NCBI GenBank assembly: GCA_028386065.3
Contig: JAKUCV010003701.1
Coordinates: 2,077 to 66,076, forward strand
DNA length: 64,000 nucleotides
Source: Turnera subulata
Taxonomy: Eukaryota > Streptophyta > Magnoliopsida > Malpighiales > Passifloraceae
Reading direction: 5' to 3'
Of the stretch, positions 31,547-45,161 are shown piece after piece (the stretch's first letter is position 1; each line of letters begins with the position of its first letter). A program made the translations under genes and the position numbers. The notes under the pieces are model-generated. The model worked only from the letters and a program-made list of their open reading frames with translations. It searched no databases and was not told where the DNA came from.

Positions 31547-33505
31547 GCTAGATACATGCCCTTAAGCCTTTGGCAAAAGTGACTAGATAATTTGGTGGGA
31601 GGAGAAAATGATATTCGTAGTTCTTTTTTATTTGTCAATCATATATTTTGACACAAACCACATAAGTATGGCTATCTTAAACTTAAGCCAATAGAGTTAT
31701 ACATACCATGGTCAATCTATTTATATAAACAATTTCCTTTGGTCAAATATAAACTTACTTTTTTTAGAGGCTAGGAATAAAATTTGAGACCTTCAATCTT
31801 GAATTTGATCTCAATACTATATGACAACTAGGCATTTCGATTGAACTATATCATCGGGACAATTACTTAGCTTTTTTTTTAAAAAAGGACAATTACTTGA
31901 TTTTGAATACGCCAAGAAAGTTAAATTTTGAATCACCAAAACCAAGCAACTATTATCAACAAAATATTAGTTAGCTTATAGAGAAACAAACTTCATTGCT
32001 TATGCACTTGCCAAGGCTGCACTTCCTTATAATTATGAGTTTAGAACTTTCAGTCCCTCCAGATTCATGTTTTTCATTTTACTTAGCAGATAAATCTGGA
32101 AACACAATCCTCAGAGAGATTATGTAATCCTTAGTTTATATTTGTTATAATATTGCATCTTCTCACCAAAAAAAAATATTAGTTAGCTTATGATGTTTAC
32201 CGTTACTTTACTTCCCATGTTCTTTGCTCATAGCTGTTTGGAATTTTGTAGAGCATTAAATTTTAGTTTTACCAAAGCAAATTCTTATATACAGGTGAAC
32301 CAAATGGGCCGCAGTTATAATAAATCGGGCTTAAAATGATGAGGGCTAACGGGCTCTTATGAGTTGTCCAATAAGCTTCCAAATCTTCTTCAACAAGACA
32401 AACTCAGTTCAACATTACAGCTGCAAATCACCGCTTCCTTTATCTTTCCGATGTTGCCCCTGTAATTTGCAATAAATTACACACATTCATTCAATGTTTC
32501 ACAACCACATCCACAACCATATCCACAACCACAGCTTCTAAGGGCATTTTGGTCCACAAACTCTGAAATTAATAATTTGTATTTTTGTTGAAGTTAAGTT
32601 AGTATTTAAATTTTTTTGTTTCCTAAATAAAATTAATGACATGTTTTTAAATTATACTATTGGAAGATTTTTTTAAAAAATAATGAGTACCTTTTTTGTA
32701 AATTAAACTTATTTAAAGACTATCATGTAAAAGTAATATAATTTAAATTTAAAAGTAATATAAGACCAATACAGTTCCGCTACGTACACAAGGCGTAGGC
32801 TAGAAGAGGAAATCCCAGTTACGTGCGAAGCTAAAAATATGTCTTAATCATATCACAATTCACAATGCTCTGTTTTGCTAAGATTTATCGCTGCCAAAAA
32901 AAAATCTTTCTTCCTCAAATTACAAAATACGATTCATCCTAGTCTTTAAAGAGGGTGCCATTAATATTATATCCTACGCTCTATTTTTTCTATATTACAC
33001 CCTTCTTATAATTTGACTAAATTAATTTTTGTATTGTTTTTATACAAACAATAAAAACTTATATATATCTAGTTCTTTAATATTTTAGTTTCAGAAGCTA
33101 TGCAAATCTTGCACTATTTCTATTGCTAAAATGGTAAGCTTATATGAATTTTAAGGTAAAAACAAATTGAAAAAATATAATTTGCTTTTCTTATGAAAGT
33201 TTGCATAAATAAAAAATAGGGTAGTGACTATAATATTGGCTTTAGTGGCCACTAGTAAATGTTTTGTAAAAGAAATCGTTGATAAAATTTGAATTTTTCT
33301 GGTAAATATAAAATTTGTTTTGCTCTCAACATTTAAAGGGATAAATATGGGAACAAAATCTGATGAGATGTGAAATGCCTCCCCTCTAGATCATTATCCA
33401 AAAATAATACACATAAGATCTAAGAACCATTTAGCAACTACTGGATGGTTCAAAGAAAAGTAACTACTCGAAGAGTGTAGAAGCATCCGGATTTCCTCAG
33501 AATCG
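31547..33505. other. Gene-free repeat-derived stretch
   Basis: No gene seen. 32440-32650 is the second copy of the C2H2-flank repeat and 32996-33285 is the second copy of the segment at 11836-12170. The arrangement suggests a C2H2/EF-2 block was once here and was lost between about 31.2 and 32.4 kb, or never arrived. Confidence 0.45.
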
Positions 33506-34195
33506 TGTGTTTTTCTTTCTTTTTTTTTTTTCCTTTTTTTTGTTCACTACCAATAATAATCAGTCTTGCATATTCTGTATCGTTCTTTCGCCTTATTATT
33601 TTACTCCATATATTCTTTCTTCTTTTTTTGTCGATCCATATATTCTTTCTTGGGCAGAAGTTGTAGTGAACTTGAATACAACCAACACTTATTACACCTC
33701 ATCTCCCGAGTTGCCACTTCTCCACTGGTTCGTCATCTATTTTGCGGGCCCTTGACTAGATTGATTGATTGTTTTTTGACGTGGACCTAAACGCATTTCA
33801 TGGAATGAACATGGATATCTGGCGCTCCATTTTTATTGGATTTTTTACCAAATCTGCAACACGTGTTTCCACTGTTTACCATTACAAAATCCTGAGATAT
33901 AAACCAATGCAGCCCCCATTTCCCCCACTCTCACAGATCAGGAGAAAAGAAAAAATAAAATAAAAGGTTGATACAAACAAAAAGACCAACCTGCTCTTGC
34001 CACTTCCATTTCAAGTCACGTTATTCATCAATCCCTGCTAAAAAAATTGCTAGAAAGTAGAGACCAGTTCAACACAGGCTTATCCTCCTGATAAAGAAGA
34101 GAGAAAACACAAAAAGGCCAATTCCTGAACCAAAAAAAATAATCAATCTATTTTTTTCATCCTTTTCCAAATCAAAAGATTGCAGCTTTCACGAG
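33506..34195 (+). promoter_or_regulatory. Upstream and leader region of the AVT3-like gene
   Basis: Positioned directly upstream of the transporter start. The segment 33900-34195 is A-rich with short CT runs, consistent with a leader. ACGTGTTTCC near 33860 is a G-box-like ACGTG core, an unproven regulatory guess. No other gene is visible. Confidence 0.3.
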
Positions 34196-35488
34196 ATGGG
34201 ACGATCTGATAGGCCCGGGACCTCACATGGTCGGCCGCCGCTGCCAGTTGCAAGGGAAGACACGCCACTCCTGAGGAGCAGCAGCAGCAGTGTCGCCCCA
34301 CCGGAGTCATGTCAGCCGAAGACGTTTGCCAATGTGTTCATAGCCATCGTGGGTGCAGGAGTCCTTGGCCTCCCTTACACCTTCAAGAAAACAGGGTGGG
34401 TAATGGGCTCTGTTATGCTTTTCCTTGTTGCTCTCCTCACCTACCGCTGCATGATGCTCCTTGTCTACACCCGCAGAAAGCTCGAATCTTTGGATTCCAT
34501 CTCCAAGATCACTTCCTATGGTGATCTGGGTTTTGTTGTCTGTGGCGCCATAGGCCGTTTGGCTGTTGATATAATGATAGTCCTTTCACAGGCTGGCTTC
34601 TGTGTCAGCTACCTTATTTTTATTTCCAACGCTTTAGTGTATGTTTTCAGATTGAAGAAGAATAATAGAATTCTGGGTTTGAAGCCCAAGACTGTGTTTT
34701 TGTGGAGTTGTTTTCCTTTCCAGTTGGGTTTGAATTCGATTCCGACGTTGACCCATTTGGCCCCTTTAAGTATCTTCGCGGATGTTGTTGATATCGGAGC
34801 CATGGCTGTGGTGCTGGTGGAGGATGTGCTTGTGTATTTGCAGAACAGACCGGCTGTGAAGGTCTTTGGTGGCTTCTCTGTCATCTTCTATGGCCTGGGT
34901 GTGGCCGTGTATTCTTTCGAGGGGATGGGTATGGTGTTACCATTAGAAGCCGAAGCTAGGGATAAGCATAAATTTGGTCGGGTACTGGGATTGTGCATGG
35001 GGATCACTTCAGTGATTTATGCAGCTTTTGGAGTCTTGGGTTATTTTGCTTTCGGTGAAGAGACCAGAGACATAGTCACTACAAATTTAGGACCAGGAGT
35101 TATCTCCAGTATCGTGCAGATTGGTCTGGGAGTGAACCTGTTCCTGACATTCCCGTTGATGATGAACCCTGTGTACGAGGTGGTTGAGCGGAGGTTTTGT
35201 GATTCTAGGTATTGTCTGTGGCTGAGATGGTTGGTGGTGTTGGTGGTGAGCTTGGTGGCGTTGTTGGTGCCTAATTTTGCTGATTTCTTGTCTCTGGTAG
35301 GGAGCAGTGTGTGCTGCTGTCTGGGTTTTGTGTTGCCTACTCTGTTTCACTTTCTGGCGTTCAGAGGAGAGATGTCATGGAATCATTTGGCGTTGGATGC
35401 AGCTATTCTAATTTTCGGGGTTGTACTTGGAATCGCCGGCACCTGGTCTTCCCTATTGGCTATAATTTCTAGTGATGAATCCTACTGA
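34196..35488 (+). CDS. AVT3: AVT3-type vacuolar amino acid transporter
   Basis: A single-exon protein of 430 residues in the amino acid/auxin permease superfamily, AVT3 group. Plant AVT3 proteins export neutral amino acids from the vacuole. About 42 hydrophilic N-terminal residues (EDTPLLRSSSSS) are followed by the family start TFANVFIAIVGAGVLGLPY and about 11 hydrophobic segments. Other landmarks are SYGDLG near residue 105, SVIFYGLGVAVYSFEGMGMVLPLE near 225-250, FGEETRDIVTTNLG near 290 and FPLMMNPVYEVVE near 322. Length and intronless structure fit the family. No lesion was seen. It runs away from the EH1/Pan1-like gene, which is convergent. I am sure of the family, less so of the exact AVT3 member. 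Confidence 0.9.
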   Translation: MGRSDRPGTSHGRPPLPVAREDTPLLRSSSSSVAPPESCQPKTFANVFIAIVGAGVLGLPYTFKKTGWVMGSVMLFLVALLTYRCMMLLVYTRRKLESLDSISKITSYGDLGFVVCGAIGRLAVDIMIVLSQAGFCVSYLIFISNALVYVFRLKKNNRILGLKPKTVFLWSCFPFQLGLNSIPTLTHLAPLSIFADVVDIGAMAVVLVEDVLVYLQNRPAVKVFGGFSVIFYGLGVAVYSFEGMGMVLPLEAEARDKHKFGRVLGLCMGITSVIYAAFGVLGYFAFGEETRDIVTTNLGPGVISSIVQIGLGVNLFLTFPLMMNPVYEVVERRFCDSRYCLWLRWLVVLVVSLVALLVPNFADFLSLVGSSVCCCLGFVLPTLFHFLAFRGEMSWNHLALDAAILIFGVVLGIAGTWSSLLAIISSDESY

Positions 35489-37560
35489 ATTCATCATTTC
35501 TCTCTCTCTCTCACTCTTGTATTTCGTCAAATTTAGCCCTTTCTTTTCCTTTTTTTTTTTTTTAAGGGAAGTAGTCGAATGGGACTTTATTTGGGACCAA
35601 ATTTCACCGTTGATGTTGTTCATTTTATTGCTCATGGCAATGTATCTGCCTGTAGTTGGTCTGCCTTTGGGATTAGAAGAATTCAGAAATGTGAATGTTT
35701 GTTGTTCAACTCCATTAATATATCTGAGGTTTTTTTCTTATACTAATAATAAGTTGACGCATTATGCTCCGTGTTTGAATGAAAATTTTTTTACCGCTTT
35801 ATGTTGAGTTTCTATAGAAACTGGCTATCTCACATTGGCCAATAATCTTCTACAAAAATGAAAATATAATTTTTTTCCTATATTGTTTCCCCAAAACAAA
35901 GTCCACATTCATCGCTAACTTAACTTCCATAGTACCATTACTTATCATTATAAATTTAACGTCTTGGTTTCCGGATAAAACAAACTAATTCTGATACAAA
36001 ATTCTTCAACATTTGTGTAAAATCACTACATGAGATACTCCGGCGCACCTAAGTCCAAATTTTCCCCTTCTTTAAATAAAAACGACAAAAGAAAGTTAAC
36101 TTGGTAGGGAATAGTTTTAGCCTTTTAGGGTGTGAACCTCTTTGTAATGTCATGAAGAAGAATGTCATACAGCCCCGCCCACGGGGTTAATAGGTGCAGA
36201 AACTAGAGAGAAGGTCAAGGTGGGTTTGATATCACCATGGAAACTTACACGAAAGCTATTCTTAAGGCTGTGAACGAGAGTAATTCAGTCCCGCCTCCGG
36301 AAAATTGAAGATCACATATTGGACATAAAAGCAGCAACTCGGGCCCCTTCCCAACGTCAGCACCCTGTGTTTTGTTATTAGAACTTGTAATGTGGCAGCA
36401 GGTTGGCAGCAGGAAAAGGCGATGTCCATCCATATTGATTGGTTACTGCGCTGGGCCCCATGCCTGAATTCTTTTCTAAATTGTTACTGGAAGATACATT
36501 ACCAGTAAAGGATGAATCGAACTCCCAGGGGTGAACAAAATGAAGAAAATTTGTAGAAGCATATTTTTGCTCGTAGCCTACACAACGATTCTTGCTCGTG
36601 TGACTGAATGACCCCATCAGAAACTTTTAGTTAACACATTTTGCAGCCTTGAAGCCGCAATCAGATTACAGCTGTTTGGGGTTGCGGTTGTGAGAATTTG
36701 GCACATTTAAGTGCTCACAACATTGAGAAGCCAAGATATAAATTTGGTGGTAATGCAAAAACAACATCCTCTTGTACTAATTCTTAGCAGGGTAATCATA
36801 GCATTTTGTCCTAACCAAGACATAAACAAAAGACAAGGATGATGTTTCGAAGAATGACAGACTATCCAAAACATATGCCAGTAAACAAAAAGACGTATTA
36901 CGATACACGCGTGCAATTAGAACTTCGAGTATCCGCGCTTGTGGGGTTTGTGCCTCAACGAAATTCATAAATGAATATTGCTTATTATAAGTTTATAACA
37001 TTTCCTAAGAACTAATACAAATCCAAAGAAACTGCTAAATCCTATAAATAATCAATACAAAAGAACAGAATTAGTTCAAAAAAAATTAAAAAAAAAAATC
37101 ATAAAAAATCTAAGCAGTTGTCCCAAGAATCCAGCCAGAGGTAAAGAAGAAAAAAGAAAAACTCCTAAATCATATCCCTATCCTAATATCATTCTTATGT
37201 TGCCAACTCTCGAATGTTTTAGACAAGTGAATAATACAGACTTGACTTCCATATCACAAACATCAAATTAATAGAATACATTGAAAAAATTACATACAAT
37301 GACGTGTCCTACCAAAATATTACAACAGGAAAAAAAAACAAAAAATAATCGGATGTAATAGCAATTCCATGTAAAAGATGACAATGGGAAAAAATATATC
37401 AGACCTGAAAAATCAAACAAGGGCAGGAACCACAGGACACAACCATTCATCCATCATCAAACACTATTTACTACTCCCACGAACAGGCCGCCACACCTAC
37501 AATAACAAGCTCAGAAAGAAGGCTCCAAATGAAAGAGAAACAGAATTCCGGTGTCCCCAA
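35489..37560. other. Intergenic region between two convergent genes
   Basis: Holds the 3' ends of the AVT3-like gene (+) and the EH1/Pan1-like gene (-). A minus-strand frame at 36378-36617 (79 residues, MGSFSHTSKNRCVGYEQ...) has non-repetitive, protein-like composition, but I recognise no family and see no splice context. It may be part of an unrecognised small gene or chance. AT-rich runs elsewhere. Confidence 0.4.
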
Positions 37561-40500
37561 CTAAAAGGCTCTCCAACTATCAGAGCTTGTCCTAGGAGTT
37601 TCACTCTCTAGTGTTGTCCTAAATGGCCCACTTGAGCCAAATGGATCGGCGTCATCAAATGATGAGAACCCATGACTACGGACAGAGTCTTTCGGGCTAT
37701 GAGCGGAATCGAATGCTGTTTGGGAGTTGCTGGAGGATTGGAAAAATCCGCTGTCATGGGCACCAAATGAATCAAAGCTCGGCGCGAAGCCATGCCCATG
37801 ATCAGTATCTCTAGATTCTCCAAATGAATCAAAACTTGATGGAAACCCTTGACTGTGATCAGTCTCCCTAAATGAATCAAACCTCGAGAAGCCGTGGCTG
37901 TGATCAGAGTCTCTAAAAGAATCAAACCTCGAGAAGCCATGGCTGCGATCAGAGTCTCCTGCTTCTCTAAAAGAATCAAACCTCGATGTAAATCCATAAT
38001 TTTGTTCAGAGTCCTTGGTGCTGCTAATAGAGTCAAACCTAGCAAGAGAACGGCTTGAGGATTGAAATAGCCCACCATCGTGCATGTTAAATGAATCAAA
38101 CCTAGAGAAGCTGTCGAAGGAGTGGTCATCTGCACCTTCACTAAATCTTTTTGGAGAACTTCCGAAGTTGTAGGCAGGGGTTCCTGGAACAGAATCTGCA
38201 AATGCATATGAGGGCTTTCCTTGGTTATAAGCAGGGGTGCTTGGAACAGAATCAAATGCATACACACTCCTCCCCTGGACAGGGGTGCTTGGAACAGAAT
38301 CAAATGCATACACACTCCTCCCCTGGGCAGGTGTGCTTGGGATGGAATCAAACGTGTATGCGCTCCTCCCCTGCGCAGGGGTGCTTGGGACAGAATCGAA
38401 TGTATACATCCTTCCCCCCTGGGCAGGAGTGCTTGGAACAGAATCTGCAAATAGACTCTTTCCGGAGAACATGTTATCTCTTTCTGAGGACCCAGTTTTT
38501 ATTGGATTTAGACCAAATTCACTGAGGCCAAAATCCATATCCTGCCAGAGAACAAAAATAATTCAATCCATTGATATATTGAACGAGAAGAATTAAGGCA
38601 AAAACAGAAGAAAGGCTACAACAACAATAATGAAACAGCTCAAACACCAATCGAAGCACTAACAACTTCCTATAGAAGAAAAAGAAATATAAATTTTTGC
38701 TATCCCCATTTCCATTATGAAACATAAGAGCTCGCAGATCCAGAACACAGATAGGCATACACAACGAGAGATTGGCTTAAAACAGCTTCCAAAATTAAAT
38801 GAAGCATAAAGTCAATGTCAATATCAAATTGAAGGGCTTAATAACAAATAATAAAATTCATGAAGGATAGAAGACGTTGGAGGTCAAGAAAAGTGCCAAG
38901 ATTATAAAGGCAAGCTCACAACAGCAGAATTCAGACAGACAAACATAGAGATGTTATTGCTTAAAAGAACTTTTTTAAATTCCTAAGTGCTATACATGAG
39001 CACTTTCGTTAATTTTCATCGTCAAGTTTAAGGGAAATGCTCGAAATTTGATACCTTGCCGCTAATAGATTCACCACCCCAAAGTGACTCTGAGTCATAA
39101 TGTGTGTCAAATGTGCCCCAACCAGGCTCCTCAGTACTTTTATCTCCAGCAAACACAGATTCTGTACCACCCACATTGCTGCATAGGTACATAGGCAAGT
39201 AAGTTCTATCCAACTAAACACAGAAAGCAAAAAAACATAACAAAGGGGCTTTGTAACTGTCAAGCCATGCCCACACATTTATAATGAGGGTTTACTTAAT
39301 GCTTGAATTAGGAGAAAAGATATCTAAACTTCAGAGGCAAAACATACCTTTGGATTTCTTTAGCGTGAGGTGAACCATCTGCACCTGTACTCTTTTTGAT
39401 TGGTGAATCTCGCAATTCATGAGACTGGACCTCTGTTGCACTCCTTCCAGCAGGACTATCCGGAGGACTTCTTATCACACCATTCTCACGTTGGTCACTT
39501 GTTACCTCCTTCTCAGAACCTGGTTTGCCTGGACTTGAAGCCTGCTCTGATTTAGGTGAAGCACCTAAATCACCTTGGGTGGGAGCTGTTTCCTTCTGAA
39601 CTGGAGAAGATTTCGGCTTTGGAGGGGCCACAACATTTTGTACATCCAAAGTGAGCTCTTTGACAAATGTGAATCCTGAAAGTGGTAAGAAAAAATTGTA
39701 TAACAAAACCTTAAAAGTACACAAATTTTATGAATGAAAGTTGCACCTATACTAGTATATTTTAGAAACAACAACAACAACGTAGGAAGAAGTTTCAAGT
39801 CAACTTAACAAGAAAGGCAGCTGTCCATCATACCTTCATCTTCAAACTTATCCCAATCTTCATCCCAGTCAGCTGCACCTTCTTGGATTCCAGGTTGCCA
39901 GCCTTCAGTGATATGGGAAGACAGTAAGCAATGTTAGAAGGCAAAATAAAGAAATACAGTCTAAAGACAAAGAGAAAGAGAAAATAAGTTAAGCTCCAGA
40001 AAGCAGATGGCCACATGCAGAGCTGGTTTTAAATGTCATTGCAAACGGGTATAGCTAACATAGAGAGGGAATTATATGGTTCTTGGATGCATAGAGCCCT
40101 CTGCTCATCTGAACAGTGAGCCTAGCCAGAGTGTGAAAAGGCAAAATCTTGATGCAGCAATAAGAACAGAGATGGAAATCGAAAAAAATCTATTCAACCA
40201 TACTCGGGTTTCAAACTAGTACAGAAAAGAAAATGGCACGCTAACTGAAATGCTTCACAAGCAAAGCAATTCTGCCATCCACTAAAAAGTGGAAAAAAAC
40301 TTGGCTGTCCTATCAATCAGATAACAGAACTGTGAAATCCAGTAACCTGCACTGCATACGCTATCATTCCACCCTCAGAACAGCAGAGGCTATCATTCAA
40401 ACATCCTTCAAAAAGATTATAACTTGTATACAAAAGAAGAAACCTACTCTCAGACATTACTTTTGAGCTATTTTAGGGGCAAATTTTAAGCAATCTGCCC

Positions 40501-43500
40501 TGTAGATTACTGCATCCCGCAGCTCTATTAACCAGGAGTTGCTTAAGGACACAACTGAAACCTCAAGAGGTTGAGTCACTTCTCCCTCAGATTAACTACA
40601 CAAGGTAAAGCTTCTTATGTGCGACATGTAATACAAACAACAATGTAAAAAAGGCAAAGGACATACCAAATGGAAGCTCAACAAGCGATGATGGTTTACT
40701 ACGCAATCCATATTGCTTGCAGCGATCATTCAAATTTTTAATTAGTTCCTCGATATTTGACTGGATATGATCAGCACGCTCCTGAAAAGCCAGCAAAAAC
40801 AGGAATTACATACAAACTTCATCTTATTTCCACAAACCATGATAGCTGCAACATACCTTCAGAACACCATCAGCGGCTCCCCCTTCTTCCATTTTAACAA
40901 TTGCCCGATATACTTCCATTTTCTTCTCCTGCAAGAGGTAAAGTTCAATTAGCATTGTCGGATAATTAATTGGATGTAAAAAGCGCATATTCAAAATGAT
41001 CACAGAATAAAATCCAATATAATAGAGCCAAACGTATTTGACAAATCCTTCAACCAGAAAAAAGGTTCTAAAAGACACCTGAATATCACGGAAGGTAGCC
41101 TCTTCAATGGTTAGTCTAGAGGCCACATCTCCAGCCTGCTTGTATTTCTCCTCATACTTCTTCGATAATGCCTCGACCTAAGATGCAAGTTGTTGTCATT
41201 TGGTCCAACAACCACAGATATCAACATAGAATAGACATGCACATCTACACAAGACAAGAAGTACCTCACGCTTGTCAGCAGACACCCTCTCCATGACCTC
41301 ATTGAGGCGATTATCACATCTGCTTTTATATAAAATCTGTTGCCAATTTATACAAAATCGGTAATGCAAACATTAGTAGGACAGACTATGTAAAGCAAAA
41401 ACAATACCCAGCTTTGTCACTAATCATTCAAAGACCAGACAAGAGACATCAAAAAATTGCTGATTACAATCTTGTTTAAAAGCAATCCAACATTGTACCT
41501 CAAAACACTGCATCACTCTCTTTCACACGCTCAACTTCTCAAGATGTCAAGTATAACCAAGAGAGCTTAAATTTAATACGTCACTTTCATCACTACAGCT
41601 ATATCACGGGTTGAATTAGGAAAAAGACCTTCAGATAGGACTGGCCTTTCGCTGGCCCCAAAGAACCAAAGCTGTCCAACCAATACTTGTAAGGTTTCTT
41701 AGCATCTTGATGTATAAGGACTTGGATGCCCACACTTTAACAAACTTTCGATATACCTATTCAAATCGCATAAATAAAATCACCTATATATATTCACAAG
41801 CCACAGTTATTAAAACGTTTTCGGCTCTCAGTTCCCTTCTCAATGGCCTTAATATCCCTTCTGTATTATTGTGCACCATCAAGAAATTCAGTTGTAGGGT
41901 GCCAAAAGAATTTGCACAAAAAAGTATAGTTAATATATAAGATGTGGCTAGTTTGTGCTTACTGAAGACAATCAACAGAATGATTGAAGGGGCCTATCAG
42001 TAGCTCAAAACAAAATGAAAGGATGCACCTTTAATATCAATCTGAAAAGTTTGGAAGACTTTTTAACAGAGGAGACAAAAAACTTCAATGAACAGAAAAA
42101 TAAAAAGAAATTGGGAACACTTACAAGCTCTTGCATCTTGACACGATAGAACTCAATCTTCTGTCTAGAATCCGATATTTCCTTTTCCAACTCTTCTACC
42201 TGCCGTCAATGACAAAGCAAGTCAAGACAACTACATATCAAGGAGATTTTCCACAGTTAAGTCAAAATAGAAATTTTAAAATACACAACCTTGTCCACTA
42301 GGAATTCGCTAAACAGAATCTAAATCAAGATCTAGGGCTCTAAATATAATAAGAAATAATAAGAACCAGCAACTCTGTGTTTAGTTAGTGAGAGAACAAA
42401 ACAAACAAGAATTACTTTTTTATCAGCCTGAGATGCTTCTTGGAACTTAGAGTTTAGAGAATCCTGCTCTTCTTGGCTAAGTTGATCCAACATATGTTTT
42501 TCTAGTACCGGCACTTTGGGCTTTTGCTGAGTCGGCTGTTTTTCATCAGCATGCGAAGCAGGAGGTGGCCGAGGTGGCCTTGCTGCAGGAGCAGTTGGTG
42601 GCCGGGCACCAGTCATAACTTGTGGCTGTCGTGAACCTATTGAGATTTGGTTATTCCCTTAGAGGTTAAAGCATAATGAAAATGTAGAGGGCACCACTAA
42701 TATGAAAAAGATTATGGCATTAAAAGGAAATAATACCAGAAGCAGGTCCCCAAGTTCCACCACCATATGGAGCTGTAGGGTGGCTTGTGGCAGACAACAG
42801 ATGTTCATCAGACGTTATTGAAGGAGGTAATGTTGCAGGAAGTGGACGGCCCTCTCTATAACGTTCCATCAAATAAAGAGCAGTGCAGAACTCCCTCAAA
42901 GAAAGCATGCTATCATTATCTTGATCAGATAAATCCCAAACCTTTTTCAGGACCTCTGAAACACCAAGCACGGTTATGTGATATAAGTGAAACAACAAAA
43001 GGAAGATAATGCATGCTTTAAGCAAATCTTGGACATGAAACTGTCGTAATAGTAAGAGCTAGTAACTATCAATAGTAATACGCTCTGATCTGACAAGAAA
43101 AATGCCAAGGAAGTAAATAACATTTTAAAAAAATGTTCAATTTCCATCACATAACTAACTAGACAATAAATATTAGATTCAGTGATTAGTATGCTCGCAG
43201 CAACCCATAATTAACTGCTAATGTATGTTTTCCCCATGCACTGTAATGCAAGGTCATCAAACGCACCCAAATGGCATATAACTTTCAGACCAAATATACT
43301 GCAGTTTCATGAAAGAGATATAAGTTTCATGAAAGAGATATAACAAATGATAGATAATAACCAACTATGATAAAACACATCTGATGCTTTCAGTTTTCAC
43401 TCAATTAGACACCACGTAAGACATAAAAGCTTAAGATCATCAACCTGTGTCAGAACTAAAAACAGAAAATTGGAAAAGTGAAAGCAAAATAATCTTGTAT

Positions 43501-45161
43501 GCTACCTCTAGGTAGCCTCCAACTTAGGAAGAGATTTCGCGCCTGTTCACCAGTAATTTTTCCATCTCTATCCGTGTCGACTTGCACAAAGACTTTCGTA
43601 TACTTCTGAATGTCAGCTTGAGTCATCTTTGGCCATGGAGACTGAGGCTGACCGGAAGCTGCACTACCAAGCCCTCCAGGAAACCCAGATGAAGGGGCGG
43701 GAGCTGGAACCGCCTGATTTTGTCTTGCTGGAGGATGAATACCTGCCACTTGCTGAGAAGTAAGAGGGCTTGGATTAAGTGAAGCTTGGGGTCCAATAGA
43801 TGGTGGAACTGTCGCTGATGAGACAGGTGTGTGACTTGTAGAAGATGCTGCTGATGAGGAACTCTGAGTAGGTTTAACAGGCATTGCAGAAAAACCATCT
43901 CCAAAAGTTGAGTCTGAGGCAAACCCATTCCCTGAAACAACTGGTTTAGAATCCTTTGATGCCGCTTGGCTGGATGTGACAATGGCGTCTTGCTGTTTTG
44001 AAGGAATTGTTGGAGTGTAACCATTGGTTCCCTGGGGTTTAGGTTGAGCAGAGGGTGTCAAGCCAGGTGTGGTAAGACCAAAACCATCTTGAGTTGCACT
44101 AGGAGTAACCCCTCTAGCAGGAACTTGAGAAGTTGACACCCCAATACCAGATCCAAGCCAATCAGCAGACAGATTTGAGTTTGCAGGGCGAGGAGCACCC
44201 ACAGTTCCTGCTCTGGGCGTCCCTTCGCTTCCAATAACTTGAGGAGGACCGGATGATGGTCTGGGAGGCAAAGGTTGTTGCGGCCTCATAAACTGCCCTT
44301 GCTGAGGTGGAAAATACTGCTGGTTTGCACCAGGAATCTGCGGCGGTCTGACCCCAAAGTTCTGCGACGGTCCAGCAGCATTGCCGGTCACCTGGGGACC
44401 TGATGCTGCCACCCTAGGAGCAGGTGTTGCCGCAAGATTAATCTGAGGAGCCGGAATCTTAGCCGAAGCAGGACTATACAGAGCTGCCTTCACTATCTCC
44501 GGAGTCAATTCTCTCTTCCGTTGTGCCACAGTAACAAGTTTAAGAGCATTGTAAAACTCTTGTCGGCCAAGGACTCCAGCTTTCCTCTGATCAGCATACG
44601 TCCACACCTAACCAACACCACCACAAGTGAAAAAAACCACACATTTCAAGCTACAGAGATCAATCAATCAAATCTATCTTTCACATTAGTGCTTAATATC
44701 CTCCTCTATCATGTAATCCGATCTTGCTAAGTATCAACAAAGCTTATCAACAGAGCAAATAACATTATACCCCACCAACCACCTAATTCCTACCTCGGCG
44801 AAACCACAACATTATCCGAGAAGCAGACCAATATCACATTACTCCAACACTAAACCCAACCATACCAAATTTGCTTCACGAATTGATCGGTCTAATTGAT
44901 AAACGCAAAAAACTGGAATTCAACTAAGATTCGGACTAATCTTAACAAAATACAACGCAGAAATATCTCGAGAGAGAGAGAGGGTGAGAGAAGGGGAAGG
45001 GAGAGTACCTGAGCAAGGACTTGTTTGGGCAAACCGGAGCCTTGGAAGAAAGCGACGGCTTCGGCTCCGCTGATCTGGCCGTCGCCGTCCAAATCAGCTC
45101 TCTTGAAATACGCATCGAAGAGATCCGTGGTGGCGCTCTGCATCTGCTGCTGCCCTGCCAT
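37561..45161 (-). CDS. EH domain endocytic scaffold, EH1/Pan1-like (TPLATE complex)
   Basis: A large spliced gene, predicted 1,209 residues. Coding exons: 45161-45009, 44607-43506, 42955-42737, 42636-42416, 42199-42125, 41336-41265, 41177-41079, 40928-40857, 40781-40667, 39902-39834, 39675-39348, 39178-39055, 38541-37561; lengths sum to a multiple of three and every join keeps frame. Two EH domains: residues about 12-100 (DLDGDGQISGAEAVAF, QVLAQ/VWTYADQ) and about 379-470 (DTDRDGKITGEQARNLF, LPR/EVLKKVWDLSDQDNDS), separated by a P/Q/S-rich linker. A central coiled coil (VEELEKEISDSRQKIEF onward) follows, then a D/E/W-rich acidic part and a C-terminus of SVPSTPAQG and RFDSF repeats with a late ADPFGS. 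This matches plant EH1/Pan1 (At1g20760, At1g21630), a TPLATE-complex subunit of clathrin-mediated endocytosis at the plasma membrane. Confidence 0.9.
38232..38460. repeat. In-frame 48-bp coding minisatellite in the EH1/Pan1-like gene
   Basis: About six tandem 48-bp units within the last exon encode 16-residue repeats of the form FDSVPSTPAQGRSVYA. Neighbouring units are almost identical (GCTTGGAACAGAATCAAATG recurs exactly), implying recent homogenisation. A second, more diverged set at 37800-38010 encodes RFDSF repeats every 15-19 residues. Confidence 0.85.
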
